A DNA stretch of 64,000 bases from Rodentibacter caecimuris (GCA_001998905.1 MLAA01000023.1:1-64000); one strand, 5' to 3'; shown: positions 8,064 to 17,033, counted from the first letter of the stretch. A program made the numbers and translations. Notes: generated by a model from the letters alone, not told the origin.

Positions 8064-10206
8064 CTGTATTCTTACACTGACCATAGCGTTGAAAATAGCC
8101 GTAAAGTTGAGGAAGTAAGTGAGCAATTAAAATAAGTTGTTGAAACGGAATAATAAAATCCGTATCAGTTTTGCTTTCATTGTATTCTTGTTGCACATCT
8201 TTCAGATGTTGCTCGATGTTTTCTTGTAATTTAGCAAAAATTTCTGGAGTGAGTTTTTGTAGATTCTCTAACATATAGATAATTTTTTTCGCAATTGGGT
8301 AAAAACCGGCAAGAAATTGGGTTGTTTGTTGTAGTTTAGCCATTTTATTACGGTATGCCCCTAATGCTGAAATATAGCTTAGTAGAGAATAATTCATTTT
8401 TAGTAGATCAAAACCTTGTTGCAGATGGGCTCGATATTTCTTCGGTTCATTATTCATATTGGATAAGGTTGTACTTAAAGCGGCGCTGTATTCATGGGCA
8501 TTACGACGGGCAATCCGATATTTAAGATCATCACTTTTACCAAATTGAAGCTGACTGATAATGTGTAGCAGGTAAGTTGCGTTGTTTTGAATCGCTTGTC
8601 GGCTAACTTTACTAAGCTGTAAATATTTCCAATCCGGCCATAAATAAGAAACAGCAAACCAAGCAATTGCAGTACCTGTAACGGTGTCAAATAAGCGAGG
8701 TAATAATGCTTCTTGCGTGCTAAAACCCATTATATCAAAGCTGATTAATACTTGCAGAGTAATGAAGAAGGTAGAAAAGCTGTAATTATTACTGCGAAAG
8801 AAGAAAAATAAGGTGCTGGTTAATACTAATAAGCCGAGTTTCATTTCTAGTGTCGGGTTCAGATGAGGAAGTAGCGATCCGACAATAACCCCGAGTATGG
8901 TTCCGATAATACGTTGTTGTAAACGAATTTTTGTTGCGGAATAATTGGGCTGACAAACAAAAATAGCGGTAATTAAGATCCAATAGCCTTTGTCGATTTG
9001 AAAGAATTCAACAATGGAGCAACATAGGAAAACTACAATAGACAGCCTTACTGCATGGCGGAAAAGCTGAGACTCAAAGGTAAAGTGGCTAATAAGTGTG
9101 GAAATAATATTTTTTAAGCCGGTAACCTGTTCATTCTGAATTTGGGCATTTTGTTTATTCGTCTCAGATTCTTGTTCCAGTTGTCGTAGTTGCCAATCTG
9201 TATTTTGTAAATGATCAATAAGTGTTTGAATCGCTAGTAGATCATCTTGTTTATGTTGGCGAGATTGACTATATAACTCAAAAGATTGAATTGTACCGGT
9301 TAATGCTTTTTCCAAGCGCGGATTATAGTGATAATCTGTATTTTGAGTCAGACTTTTAGCCACATTTTGGCAAGCTAAAGCTTGCAATTCTAATAACCGT
9401 TGAATACGAAAAATCAGATCAGTGTTTTTTAATTGCTCTGCGATGTGTTGGTAATCAAAATTAGTTGAGTTTGTCCGTTCATGAATATCCTGAGCCGTAA
9501 AGTAATAGCGGATCATTTTGGCTGTGCGAGGATGACGATGTTGTCCTCTAATTCGATAAAATAAGGTGGTTCTTGCCATATTAAATGCATTGATTACATT
9601 CGCATTTTTCATAGCAAAGTTAATGTGTTTCCCCTCTATTTCATCAATTTCATCCGGATCAAAAAATAAAGCTTTTGAGTCTAAATATTCACCAAGAGCA
9701 CTGAATGCTTTTGCTACATTTTCTTGTACTGGACGGTTTGGAAAAAAAAGGTAAACGATAATTGTAATAATACTATAAAGTAACGTACCCAGCAGAATCA
9801 TAATTGGGTTTATATACCAAATATTGTCAGGTTGGTAAGTTAAGGTCGTGTAAACTGCGACAATGAGGGTTCCGAATGCAATTGTACTATAACGCTGTCC
9901 TACTGCTCCGATAATTGTAAAAATGAAGGTTAATCCTGTCATTAATAGGATATAGCCCACAGGTTTACCAATATTTAGCTGGACAATAAAAGTAGATACA
10001 GAAAAAGCAATTAATGTATAAAAAATATTTTTTAATCTTCCGGTTAATCGGTTATCTAAATCAACTAGCCCTCCTGCAATAATACCTAATATGAGAGGCA
10101 TGGTTTGTGTAGAGATATTAAGAAGCCAAACGCTAAATGCTGCAATGTTGACGGCAATAAAAATTGGAATTGCCGCAATAACTTTTGCGTTTAGCCAAGT
10201 ATTCAT
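8059..10206 (-). CDS. yccS: YccS/YhfK family inner-membrane protein (FUSC-like)
   Basis: A 715-residue protein with two blocks of membrane helices (about residues 10-155 and 390-520), each followed by a long soluble helical region. This is the duplicated arrangement of the YccS/YhfK group of the FUSC/aromatic-acid-exporter superfamily. The second block includes FQIDKGYWILITAIFVCQPN and LQQRIIGTILGVIVGSLLPH, which match the FUSC signature. Transport substrate unknown. It follows yccT on the same strand, with a hairpin between them. E. coli keeps yccS, yccT, yccX and tusE in one region. Confidence 0.85.
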   Translation of the reverse strand: MNTWLNAKVIAAIPIFIAVNIAAFSVWLLNISTQTMPLILGIIAGGLVDLDNRLTGRLKNIFYTLIAFSVSTFIVQLNIGKPVGYILLMTGLTFIFTIIGAVGQRYSTIAFGTLIVAVYTTLTYQPDNIWYINPIMILLGTLLYSIITIIVYLFFPNRPVQENVAKAFSALGEYLDSKALFFDPDEIDEIEGKHINFAMKNANVINAFNMARTTLFYRIRGQHRHPRTAKMIRYYFTAQDIHERTNSTNFDYQHIAEQLKNTDLIFRIQRLLELQALACQNVAKSLTQNTDYHYNPRLEKALTGTIQSFELYSQSRQHKQDDLLAIQTLIDHLQNTDWQLRQLEQESETNKQNAQIQNEQVTGLKNIISTLISHFTFESQLFRHAVRLSIVVFLCCSIVEFFQIDKGYWILITAIFVCQPNYSATKIRLQQRIIGTILGVIVGSLLPHLNPTLEMKLGLLVLTSTLFFFFRSNNYSFSTFFITLQVLISFDIMGFSTQEALLPRLFDTVTGTAIAWFAVSYLWPDWKYLQLSKVSRQAIQNNATYLLHIISQLQFGKSDDLKYRIARRNAHEYSAALSTTLSNMNNEPKKYRAHLQQGFDLLKMNYSLLSYISALGAYRNKMAKLQQTTQFLAGFYPIAKKIIYMLENLQKLTPEIFAKLQENIEQHLKDVQQEYNESKTDTDFIIPFQQLILIAHLLPQLYGYFQRYGQCKNTE

Positions 10207-10234
10207 AATTTTTCCTTAAAAATATTAAGATAAA

Positions 10235-10266
10235 AAAGAGAAAAAGTGAGTATTACACTCACTTTT
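10235..10266 (-). terminator. Hairpin terminator between yccT and yccS
   Basis: A perfect 10-bp stem AAAAGTGAGT (10242-10251) with ACTCACTTTT (10257-10266) and a 5-nt loop. On the minus strand it is followed by a T-rich run (TTTTTCTC). It lies 7 bp after the yccT stop and would end or attenuate transcription before yccS. Confidence 0.75.
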
Positions 10267-10272
10267 ATAAAA

Positions 10273-10938
10273 CTATTTTTGTTTTTTTGCCCAGTTTAGA
10301 AAGCGAACTTGAGTTTCCTTATCTGCTTGCTGGAACCAATATTGGAGCTGTTGTTCTGCAACATTTGCACCTTGTACTGTTATTTTCGCTTTAGTCGCTT
10401 TCTCGGTTGCTGTATTCATCGTATTTGGTGTAGTACGCATAGTGGTTGTAAATGCAGGTACGGCAGCAACGGCATCGGAAGCATTATATTCGGCTAAATC
10501 GGACATCACATTGGCACTAGGAAATAAGCCTTCTTGTTTAAGCACATCAAATTTTGCTGGAATATCTTGACCAGAGAGTGTTTTTACTGAAATTACAGGC
10601 ATTTTTTGAAACTTATCTGCTTGGCTTTGGGTTCGGAGTTTAGGTGCGGAGATAATAATATCTTCTTTTGAACCTTGGAATGTAACAATTAAAGGGCTGG
10701 ATTCAAATAAATATTGGTTCGAGGCGCGTCCTACAAGTTCGCTAACACGGATTACAGCTTGGTGTGTTGCGTTGTCATTTGTATTGAAGGAATGTTTTTC
10801 CTTTGACAATAGTTTTCCAACCTTTTGCCCATCAATTGCTATAATATCAACGTTTGTCGACGTGGTTACCATCCCGGCAAAACTGCTTGTGCCGATAAGT
10901 AATGCTGTTAAACCTAAGGTAAGCGTGCGTAATTTCAT
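10273..10938 (-). CDS. yccT: YccT-family (DUF2057) periplasmic protein
   Basis: A 221-residue secreted protein. I take the start at MKLRTLTLGL, which has AAGGAG 6 nt upstream and begins a clean signal peptide (LTALLIGTSSFAG, cleavage after about residue 20). A longer frame upstream lacks a ribosome site. The mature part has the DUF2057 pattern (STNVDIIAIDGQKVGKLL, YLFESSPLIVTFQGSKEDII). In E. coli, YccT has been reported to affect curli; the role here is unknown. It lies upstream of yccS and is divergent from the acylphosphatase gene. Confidence 0.8.
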   Translation of the reverse strand: MKLRTLTLGLTALLIGTSSFAGMVTTSTNVDIIAIDGQKVGKLLSKEKHSFNTNDNATHQAVIRVSELVGRASNQYLFESSPLIVTFQGSKEDIIISAPKLRTQSQADKFQKMPVISVKTLSGQDIPAKFDVLKQEGLFPSANVMSDLAEYNASDAVAAVPAFTTTMRTTPNTMNTATEKATKAKITVQGANVAEQQLQYWFQQADKETQVRFLNWAKKQK

Positions 10939-11127
10939 AATTACTCCTTTGATTGTTAGATAACTAAACGATAGTATTGATATGCGATGATAAAATGGAA
11001 GTGCGGTCAAAATTAATGTCATTTTTATGGTAGATTGCACCGAAAGACATACTTTATTCGCTTTTATCAGGACATAAACACCATTAATTCTAAAAGACTT
11101 TTAATTAATTACAAAGAAAATAATGCA

Positions 11128-11394
11128 ATGATGAAAAAATTTATTATTTATGGACGAGTACAAGGCGTGGGTTTTCGATTTTTTACTTATCGAGAGGCAT
11201 TAAAGTTAGGTATCCGGGGAACAGTAAAAAATTGTTTGGACGGTAGTGTAGAGGTAATTGCTGAGGGGTCGGAAGTGCAGCTAGATGCATTTTATCAGTG
11301 GTTGAAAATAGGCCCGAGGAGTGCAAAGGTGGAAAAGGTCATTATACGAGATTGCTCATCCTTAAATTTTGAGGAATTTTCGATTCTTCGTTAG
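11128..11394 (+). CDS. yccX: Acylphosphatase
   Basis: An 88-residue acylphosphatase that hydrolyses carboxyl-phosphate bonds. The N-terminal motif YGRVQGVGFRFFTYREA holds the phosphate-binding loop and catalytic Arg; the catalytic Asn is in GTVKNCLDGSVEVIAEG. Tandem ATG codons at 11128 and 11131 both give plausible starts; the frame continues upstream without a ribosome site. The soluble single-domain length is normal for the family. Confidence 0.93.
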   Translation: MMKKFIIYGRVQGVGFRFFTYREALKLGIRGTVKNCLDGSVEVIAEGSEVQLDAFYQWLKIGPRSAKVEKVIIRDCSSLNFEEFSILR

Positions 11395-11459
11395 TTTGTT
11401 CAAAAGTTGCTAAAGAAATTTTTTTTTGTAAAATGCGGCAATTTTTTGAGAGAGAAGTT

Positions 11460-11780
11460 ATGAGAAATAAAGTTAGAAATTATTTACAGGCATTACAAGA
11501 GACGATGCAACAGGTCGGTCTGTGGCAGGAAATACCACCGGAACAAAGTGCTTTTATGAGTCAAGAACCTTTTGCGCTAGATACAATGTCTGCGGAGGAA
11601 TGGTTACAATGGATTTTTATTCCGAGGATGCTGGCATTATTAGATTCAGGCGCTGATCTACCAAGTCAAATAGCAATATCTCCTTATATTGAAGAAGCTT
11701 TAAAAGAATTTTGCGAGCTGGAAACCTTACTAATGGTGCTGAGAAAAATTGAAGATTTATTGCAGACTCAAGTATGTTAG
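11460..11780 (+). CDS. yqcC: YqcC-family protein
   Basis: A 106-residue soluble helical protein of the YqcC family (VRNYLQALQETMQQVGLWQE, FALDTMSAEEWLQWIFIPRM). Its function is unknown, but it is almost always found directly before truC. The start at 11460 has GAGAGAAG upstream; the earlier in-frame ATG at 11433 does not. The last 7 nt overlap truC, which implies translational coupling. Confidence 0.88.
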   Translation: MRNKVRNYLQALQETMQQVGLWQEIPPEQSAFMSQEPFALDTMSAEEWLQWIFIPRMLALLDSGADLPSQIAISPYIEEALKEFCELETLLMVLRKIEDLLQTQVC

Positions 11781-12487
11781 AAATTCTATATCAAGATGAT
11801 TATTTAATTGCAGTGAATAAGCCTGCCGGGATGTTGGTTCATCGTAGTTGGTTAGATACGAATGAAACGATCTTTGTTATGCAAATGCTGCGTGATCAAA
11901 TCGGAAGGTATGTTTTTCCTATTCATCGTTTAGATAGACCAACTTCCGGGGTTTTGCTATTTGCACTAAGTAGTCAGGTAGCAAATTTAATGTGTAGTCA
12001 ATTTGAATTGCATACAGTACGAAAAAGTTATTTGGCCGTAGTGAGAGGTTACATTCAAGGAGAAGGGGTAATTGATTATCCGTTGAAAATTCAATCGGAT
12101 AAAATAGCGGATAAATTTTCCCAACAAGGTAAGCCTCCGCAGGAGGCGAGTACTTATTATCAATCATTAAAAATGATAGAAATGCCGTATCCAGCAGGAA
12201 GATATCAGACTGCGCGATATTCTTTATTGAGATTAATTCCAAAAACTGGGAGAAAACATCAGCTACGTCGCCATTTAAAACATATTTTTCACCCTATTTT
12301 AGGGGATACTCAGTATGGAGACTTACACCAAAATAGAGCATTAACAACATATACTGGTTGTAAACGTTTATTTCTACATTCGGAGACGTTGCAATTTGTT
12401 CATCCGATAACCACTCTTGATGTTCATATTCGTGCGCCGTTAGATATTGAATGGCAGCATTTATTTCATCATTTTGGTTGGCAATAG
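11774..12487 (+). CDS. truC: tRNA pseudouridine(65) synthase TruC
   Basis: A 237-residue RluA-family pseudouridine synthase that modifies U65 in tRNA (Ile1, Asp). The catalytic motif HRLDRPTSGVLLFA (about residues 53-66) has the essential Asp. The N-terminal LYQDDYLIAVNKPAGMLVHR and the later PKTGRKHQLRRHLKHIFHPI are standard for the family. It lacks the S4 domain, as TruC does. Coupled to yqcC by a short overlap; a gene-free stretch follows. Confidence 0.95.
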   Translation: MLEILYQDDYLIAVNKPAGMLVHRSWLDTNETIFVMQMLRDQIGRYVFPIHRLDRPTSGVLLFALSSQVANLMCSQFELHTVRKSYLAVVRGYIQGEGVIDYPLKIQSDKIADKFSQQGKPPQEASTYYQSLKMIEMPYPAGRYQTARYSLLRLIPKTGRKHQLRRHLKHIFHPILGDTQYGDLHQNRALTTYTGCKRLFLHSETLQFVHPITTLDVHIRAPLDIEWQHLFHHFGWQ

Positions 12488-12923
12488 TTGTTTTCTAGAC
12501 TAAAAAGTGATTGAAATGAATAATATAAAAAACATACCTGATCCAAGTAAGGTAAGTAATAAATACTGACTTGGAGAAATTATTATCAAAAATATAATTT
12601 AAGTAGCCTCATAGGAATTTCCTAACTAACAAAAGCGGTATAACGTAGAGTATAGAGAAAAGTGTCAGCTAAAATAAAGGCTAAATTAACAGTTGAACTA
12701 TTACGATCATAATATCGGCAAAAAGGTGTGAACAGAAATAGTATAAGGCTTCACTTTGTCAAGCTAATTACTATTATTCGGGAAGTTAAAATTGGCCGAC
12801 AAATAAGCAATAATACAGTGGCTGGGGGGGGGACGGTATAAACTCAGTGCTAAATTCGTATTAAATCTTAAAACAGAAGAATTAAAAATTTTGTGATCTG
12901 CGTAGCATTTTTGAATTTTATCA
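12488..12923. other. Gene-free region, possibly a degraded mobile-element remnant
   Basis: About 430 bp with no ORF of size and no convincing RNA. A frame near 12663 reads SAKIKAKLTVELLRS, faintly like the N-terminus of an IS OrfA helix-turn-helix, but no second motif confirms it. A run of nine G lies at 12824-12832. I regard it as decayed sequence of unknown origin. Confidence 0.35.
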
Positions 12924-12950
12924 GTTGCATAAAATTTTTAATTCATTGAA

Positions 12951-13029
12951 TATACTTGCCGATTTAATGAAGACGATAAGGCGATATGCCTATCGGAATT
13001 AAGATAGTAAATAATATCCGGAGATTTTT
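12951..13029 (+). promoter_or_regulatory. cspD promoter and 5' leader
   Basis: TATACT at 12951-12956 is a good -10 element; a TTGCAT lies upstream at 12925 but with a 20-bp spacer, so the -35 is uncertain. The roughly 65-nt leader folds into a bulged hairpin (CGATA-A-GGC at 12974-12982 with GCC-TATCG to 12995) before the CCGGAG ribosome site. Confidence 0.5.
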
Positions 13030-13242
13030 ATGGAAATTGGTGTTGTAAAATGGTTTAACAATGCAAAAGGATTTGGTTTTATTTCGGCAGAAGGAATTGA
13101 GGCCGATATTTTTGCACATTATTCTGTTATTGAAATGGATGGTTACCGTTCATTAAAAGCGGGTCAAAAAGTTCAATTTGAAGTGATTCATGGTGATAAA
13201 GGATCTCATGCAACAAAAATTATTCCGGTAACGGACAAATAA
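13030..13242 (+). CDS. cspD: Cold-shock-domain protein CspD
   Basis: A 70-residue single cold-shock domain with the RNP1 motif KGFGFI (residues 14-19) and an RNP2-like segment DIFAHYSVI. It opens with MEIGVVKWFNNAKGFGFI, closest to CspD rather than CspA. CspD binds single-stranded nucleic acid and inhibits replication initiation in E. coli stationary phase. Transcribed alone, with its own leader and a strong terminator. Confidence 0.92.
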   Translation: MEIGVVKWFNNAKGFGFISAEGIEADIFAHYSVIEMDGYRSLKAGQKVQFEVIHGDKGSHATKIIPVTDK

Positions 13243-13286
13243 GGAATTACTTAGCTATATTTTCTATTTAGTTAATAATAAGAACA

Positions 13287-13320
13287 AAAGACAAGGGGTT
13301 GCAGCCTTGTCTTTTTATTT
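13287..13320 (+). terminator. cspD terminator
   Basis: A 10-bp stem AAAGACAAGG/CCTTGTCTTT with an 8-nt loop, then TTATTTTT. It could also serve matP, which converges on it. Confidence 0.85.
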
Positions 13321-13338
13321 TTCTAAGTTGTTATAAAT

Positions 13339-13785
13339 TTATTTCAATAAATTTTGTAAGCCCGCTTTCATTACGGACATTTGGTTTTCGTAAACTACTT
13401 TGCTTTCTCGTTCATCAATCATATAATTAATCGTTTCGGAGAGCGTCATATTCATTTTTCGGGAATATTTTGATAGACGCAGCCAGACCGCATATTCCAA
13501 ATCAATTGATTTCTTCTTAGTGGATTGTTTTTCGGCATTAAAAAAACGTTTACGCCTTGCTCTGATAGCTTGATCTAATTTTACTGGTAATGCTAAAGAA
13601 AGGTGTTGATTAATCCATTCTTCAATTTTTTCTGGATAATGTTGGCTTTCTAATAGTTGTTTTACTTTATCTTCCTGTAAACTTTTTTCCGTGTAACGTG
13701 TAATATTTTCGCCGTCTCGATATTTTCTGATGAGATAAAGCCATTTCCAATTTGCTTCTTGATTTGTCAATTTTTGGTATTTCAT
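13339..13785 (-). CDS. matP: Macrodomain Ter protein MatP
   Basis: A 148-residue MatP that binds 13-bp matS sites and organises the chromosome terminus region. It has the N-terminal helical domain (MKYQKLTNQEANWKWLYLIR) and a basic ribbon-helix-helix region (IRARRKRFFNAEKQSTKKKS, SIDLEYAVWLRLSKYSRKMN), and it ends in the C-terminal coiled coil. It lies next to lonH and fabA, as in E. coli. A matS-like site lies 10 bp upstream of its start. Confidence 0.95.
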   Translation of the reverse strand: MKYQKLTNQEANWKWLYLIRKYRDGENITRYTEKSLQEDKVKQLLESQHYPEKIEEWINQHLSLALPVKLDQAIRARRKRFFNAEKQSTKKKSIDLEYAVWLRLSKYSRKMNMTLSETINYMIDERESKVVYENQMSVMKAGLQNLLK

Positions 13786-13794
13786 AATATTTTC

Positions 13795-13807
13795 GTGACG
13801 ATGTAAC
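13795..13807. promoter_or_regulatory. matS-like site upstream of matP
   Basis: GTGACGATGTAAC matches the matS consensus GTGAC-R-N-Y-GTCAC at all but one position (A for C in the right half). It lies just upstream of the matP start, where bound MatP could repress its own gene. Confidence 0.45.
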
Positions 13808-13995
13808 CATGACTGATATAACTATACGCTTTCCCCCCGTTTTTTAAAAGGAGTTTTTTATGACTAAGATTAAATATGATAGGTATATTATCAGGAATAA
13901 AATTTACGGAGAAATCAATTTTCCGTATTTTTATTATTGTCATTCCTTGCAGATATTGCAATAATGCCGCCAATTTTATTAACTAGAGATCCCTT

Positions 13996-15756
13996 GTGAT
14001 ATTGTCTTCCCTTTCAGATAAAGCGTTAAATTGGCAAAATTTACAACCCCAATTAGAACTGGTAAAAATCCCTGATGAGCCTTTTGATTTTTGGACTTTA
14101 CAGCCTGCTGCGGCTCAAGGAATGAAAGTTTTCATGCAAAATGTTGCTCGTTCCTTGCTTATACTTAAAGTTGATGAAAAAGAGGCTCATACTCCTTTGA
14201 TTAGCGAGTTTATTACTCGTTATCAAACTAAAGAGCGGTCGGTTTTTGGCGTGAATTATATTATAGAGCAGGGAGATTCTTTTTCTTTCCCGCAAGTCAA
14301 CATTGAATCAGCACAATCCTGTGAGGATAATTTCGCAGCTCAAGGCAAAGTGCTTAGTGCACTTTATTACGATCAATTTCAATTATTCGGAAGTGTTCAA
14401 TTTCATCCTAATTCCAAAGATATTCGGTTAAACCCTGGTTTAATTCATCAGGCGAATGGTGGAGTACTTATTTTGAATGCAAGTCACTTAGTTACTCACA
14501 GTGATATATGGCAACGTTTGAAACATATTTTACAAAGTCGTATTTTTGATTGGTATTCTACACATCCTTTTAAACCTCTACCTTGTGAAATTCCTGGTTA
14601 TATGCTTGAACTCAAAGTTATTTTACTTGCGAATAGAGAAGAGTTAGCTATGTTGGGGGAACTGGAGCCGGAGCTTTATAGTTTTGCCGATTATGCGGAA
14701 GTACAGAACTATGTTTCAATTTCTACACAAGTCGAGCAGCTCCGTTGGATGCAATACATTCGGCAAATTGCCGCTCAACATAAATTACAGTTGGATCATT
14801 CAGCATTAAACAAACTGTACCAACTGCTGGTTCGTGAGAGCGAAGATCGGTTTATGATTAGTATTTCAGCGCTTCAGTTAGTAACAATATTGCAATCCGC
14901 AGCGACCTTAACACATAAAACTAAATTAAGTGCGGTCGATTTTGATCAAGTTTTTCGACAAAAACAGCAGCAACGAGGGTATCTACGGGAACGGGCTTAT
15001 GCTGATATTTTAAATGAACAAATTTATGTTGCTACGGAAGGAGAGGTTGTCGGACAAATAAACGGGTTATCAGTCATTGAATATCCGGGAACTCCCATTA
15101 TTTATGGCGAACCTTCGAGAATTAGTTGTATCGTACAATTTGGTGAAGGTGAAGTGGTGGATCTTGAGCGAAAAAATGAACTGGCAGGTAATATTCATAG
15201 TAAAGGAATGATGATTGCAGAAGCTTGTTTAGCTAATGTATTAGATTTGCCATCCCAGTTGCCTTTTTCTGCTACTTTAGTTTTTGAACAATCTTATGGC
15301 GAAATTGATGGAGATAGTGCTTCATTAGCAGGTTTTTGTGTTCTTGTTAGTGCATTAGCCGATTTACCGTTACCACAGAATATTGCTGTAACTGGAACAA
15401 TCGATCAATTTGGTTTGGTACATACGGTCGGTGGTGTGAATGATAAAATCGAAGGCTTTTTTGCAATTTGTCAACAGCGCGGTTTAACTGGAAAACAAGG
15501 CGTAGTTATACCGACTTCAACCATTCAGCAGCTGAGTTTGTCTGAGGATGTGGTAAATGCAGTGAAAAATGAGCAATTCTTTATTTTTCCGGTGGAAGAT
15601 GTATTTCAAACTTGTGAACTTTTATTTAATCGAGAACTGGTCGAAGAAAATAAATCTTATAGTGATAGCGATGAGCCCCTTTCCCGTTTAATTCAACGTA
15701 GGATTACAGTAAATTCGGAAGCCCCTAAAAAAGGTTTTTTTAATTTTTTTCGATAA
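13996..15756 (+). CDS. lonH: Lon-like protease LonH (YcbZ)
   Basis: A 586-residue Lon-family protease homologue. The C-terminal Lon protease domain is recognisable by GEIDGDSASLAGF (Ser441) and VNDKIEGFF (Lys484), the Ser-Lys dyad. The N-terminal part corresponds to the degenerate AAA-like domain of YcbZ/LonH proteins; I see no intact Walker A motif. Its substrates are little known. It is divergent from matP and upstream of fabA, a conserved trio. The start is the ATT-rich TTGTGATATTG region; I follow the frame beginning MILSSL. An uptake signal copy lies inside at about 14928. Confidence 0.88.
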   Translation: MILSSLSDKALNWQNLQPQLELVKIPDEPFDFWTLQPAAAQGMKVFMQNVARSLLILKVDEKEAHTPLISEFITRYQTKERSVFGVNYIIEQGDSFSFPQVNIESAQSCEDNFAAQGKVLSALYYDQFQLFGSVQFHPNSKDIRLNPGLIHQANGGVLILNASHLVTHSDIWQRLKHILQSRIFDWYSTHPFKPLPCEIPGYMLELKVILLANREELAMLGELEPELYSFADYAEVQNYVSISTQVEQLRWMQYIRQIAAQHKLQLDHSALNKLYQLLVRESEDRFMISISALQLVTILQSAATLTHKTKLSAVDFDQVFRQKQQQRGYLRERAYADILNEQIYVATEGEVVGQINGLSVIEYPGTPIIYGEPSRISCIVQFGEGEVVDLERKNELAGNIHSKGMMIAEACLANVLDLPSQLPFSATLVFEQSYGEIDGDSASLAGFCVLVSALADLPLPQNIAVTGTIDQFGLVHTVGGVNDKIEGFFAICQQRGLTGKQGVVIPTSTIQQLSLSEDVVNAVKNEQFFIFPVEDVFQTCELLFNRELVEENKSYSDSDEPLSRLIQRRITVNSEAPKKGFFNFFR

Positions 15757-15761
15757 AACTC

Positions 15762-15778
15762 AACTGATCCGATTAGTT
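15762..15778. promoter_or_regulatory. FadR-like operator upstream of fabA
   Basis: AACTGATCCGATTAGTT resembles the FadR consensus (ANCTGGTCNGACNTGTT) and the E. coli fabA FadR site. FadR is known to activate fabA in E. coli and H. influenzae. It lies about 100 bp before the fabA start. Confidence 0.5.
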
Positions 15779-15779
15779 A

Positions 15780-15795
15780 AGCGTACAAGTGTTAG
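15780..15795. promoter_or_regulatory. FabR-like operator upstream of fabA
   Basis: AGCGTACAAGTGTTAG closely matches the FabR palindrome core AGCGTACA-N2-TGT. It lies directly after the FadR-like site, the same order as in E. coli fabA. A TAGAAT at 15822 could be the -10. Confidence 0.5.
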
Positions 15796-15876
15796 TTGTT
15801 TTTGTTTTGCTTGATTATTGCTAGAATGGCGAAACAAAAGGAAAACTACTATCAATTAAGAAATAAAGGATTAAAA

Positions 15877-16410
15877 ATGAGTAACACTTGTTCACAGAAT
15901 AAAAAAGCCAGTTATAATTATGACGAACTTTTAGCATCTAGTCGCGGAGAACTTTTTGGTGCAGAAGGCCCTCAATTACCGGCACCTTCAATGTTGATGA
16001 TGGATCGTATTGTTGAAATGAAAGAAGAAGGCGGCACTTTTTCAAAGGGGTATATTGAAGCTGAATTGGATATTAATCCCGAATTGCCTTTTTTTAGTTG
16101 TCATTTTTTAGGTGATCCAGTAATGCCGGGGTGTTTAGGTTTAGATGCTATGTGGCAATTAGTGGGTTTTTATCTAGGCTGGATTGGCGGAAAAGGTAAA
16201 GGGCGCGCATTGGGCGTTGGAGAAGTTAAATTTACTGGACAAGTTTTACCGACCGCGAAAAAGGTGATTTATCGTATTAATATGAAACGTGTGATTAACC
16301 GTAAATTGGTTATGGGAATGGCTGACGGGGAAGTCGAAGTGGATGGACGGGTCATTTATACGGCAACGGATTTAAAAGTTGGCTTATTTCAAGACACTTC
16401 AACTTTTTAA
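15877..16410 (+). CDS. fabA: 3-hydroxydecanoyl-ACP dehydratase/isomerase FabA
   Basis: A 177-residue FabA that dehydrates 3-hydroxydecanoyl-ACP and isomerises it to the cis-3 product, the branch point of unsaturated fatty acid synthesis. The hot-dog fold active site is visible as [20 protein letters not shown], with His76 and Asp90. I choose the ATG at 15877 because AAGGA lies 7 nt upstream; a frame extension of 27 codons has no ribosome site. Paired FadR- and FabR-like sites precede it. Confidence 0.97.
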   Translation: MSNTCSQNKKASYNYDELLASSRGELFGAEGPQLPAPSMLMMDRIVEMKEEGGTFSKGYIEAELDINPELPFFSCHFLGDPVMPGCLGLDAMWQLVGFYLGWIGGKGKGRALGVGEVKFTGQVLPTAKKVIYRINMKRVINRKLVMGMADGEVEVDGRVIYTATDLKVGLFQDTSTF

Positions 16411-16444
16411 ACGCGCGCTCTTTCTTGTGAAAAAGTGAAATCAA

Positions 16445-16474
16445 TTTGTAGAAGAAACAATACTCTTCTACAAA
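16445..16474. terminator. Hairpin between convergent fabA and ybaK
   Basis: A perfect 11-bp stem TTTGTAGAAGA/TCTTCTACAAA with an 8-nt loop. No long T run follows on either strand, so termination efficiency is uncertain. Confidence 0.55.
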
Positions 16475-16495
16475 TTATCTTGTTCCAAAGTGGAA

Positions 16496-16975
16496 TTACT
16501 CTTCATCTGTAATATCTAAAAATATAGCATTCAATGTCTTCCCTAAATCTTGTGGAGTAAGCTCCACACTAAGCCCTCGTTTTCCTCCTGAAATAAAGAT
16601 TGTTTTAAAATCAAGTGCGGTTAGGTTTATCACCGTTTTTAATGTTTTCTTCTGACCTAACGGACTGATTCCTCCAATCAAATATCCTGAACTTTTCTGA
16701 GCTGCTTCTTTATCAGCCATCTCTACTTTTTTTACTGCTAGGGCTTTTGCCGCTTTCTTTAAATTTAACATATTCGCTGTGGGTAAAACGAAACAAGCTA
16801 GCTTTTTTTGATCACCATTTTCAGAAACTAATAGGGTTTTAAAGGAGCGGCTTGGTTCGATTCCTAATTTTTCGGCAGCTTCATCACCAAAATGAGTATT
16901 ACTTGGATCGTGTTGATAACTGTGTAAAACGAATGGAATATTATGTTTTTTTAATAAATCTATAGCCGGTGTCAT
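16496..16975 (-). CDS. ybaK: Cys-tRNA(Pro)/Cys-tRNA(Cys) deacylase YbaK
   Basis: A 159-residue YbaK/EbsC-type trans-editing domain that hydrolyses Cys mischarged onto tRNA(Pro). The family core is present: FKTLLVSENGDQKKLACFVL, then the lysine in KKVEMADKEAA and the glycine-rich YLIGGISPLGQKK that shapes the active site. The length equals the H. influenzae protein whose structure defined the family. Good ribosome site GAGGAA 5 nt upstream. Convergent with fabA, divergent from the usg-like gene. Confidence 0.95.
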   Translation of the reverse strand: MTPAIDLLKKHNIPFVLHSYQHDPSNTHFGDEAAEKLGIEPSRSFKTLLVSENGDQKKLACFVLPTANMLNLKKAAKALAVKKVEMADKEAAQKSSGYLIGGISPLGQKKTLKTVINLTALDFKTIFISGGKRGLSVELTPQDLGKTLNAIFLDITDEE

Positions 16976-17033
16976 TGTATTTCCTCATTTTTTTTCAGTA
17001 CAATACTACGTTTATTTTATAGCGGAGAGAAAA

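Noticed and set aside
12824-12832. Run of nine G, possible phase-variation tract
   Set aside because: It lies in a gene-free, probably decayed region, far from the cspD promoter and in no reading frame.
12488-12923. Possible IS OrfA remnant (SAKIKAKLTVELLRS)
   Set aside because: Only one short, low-complexity similarity; no second motif or terminal repeats seen. Kept only as an unexplained gap.
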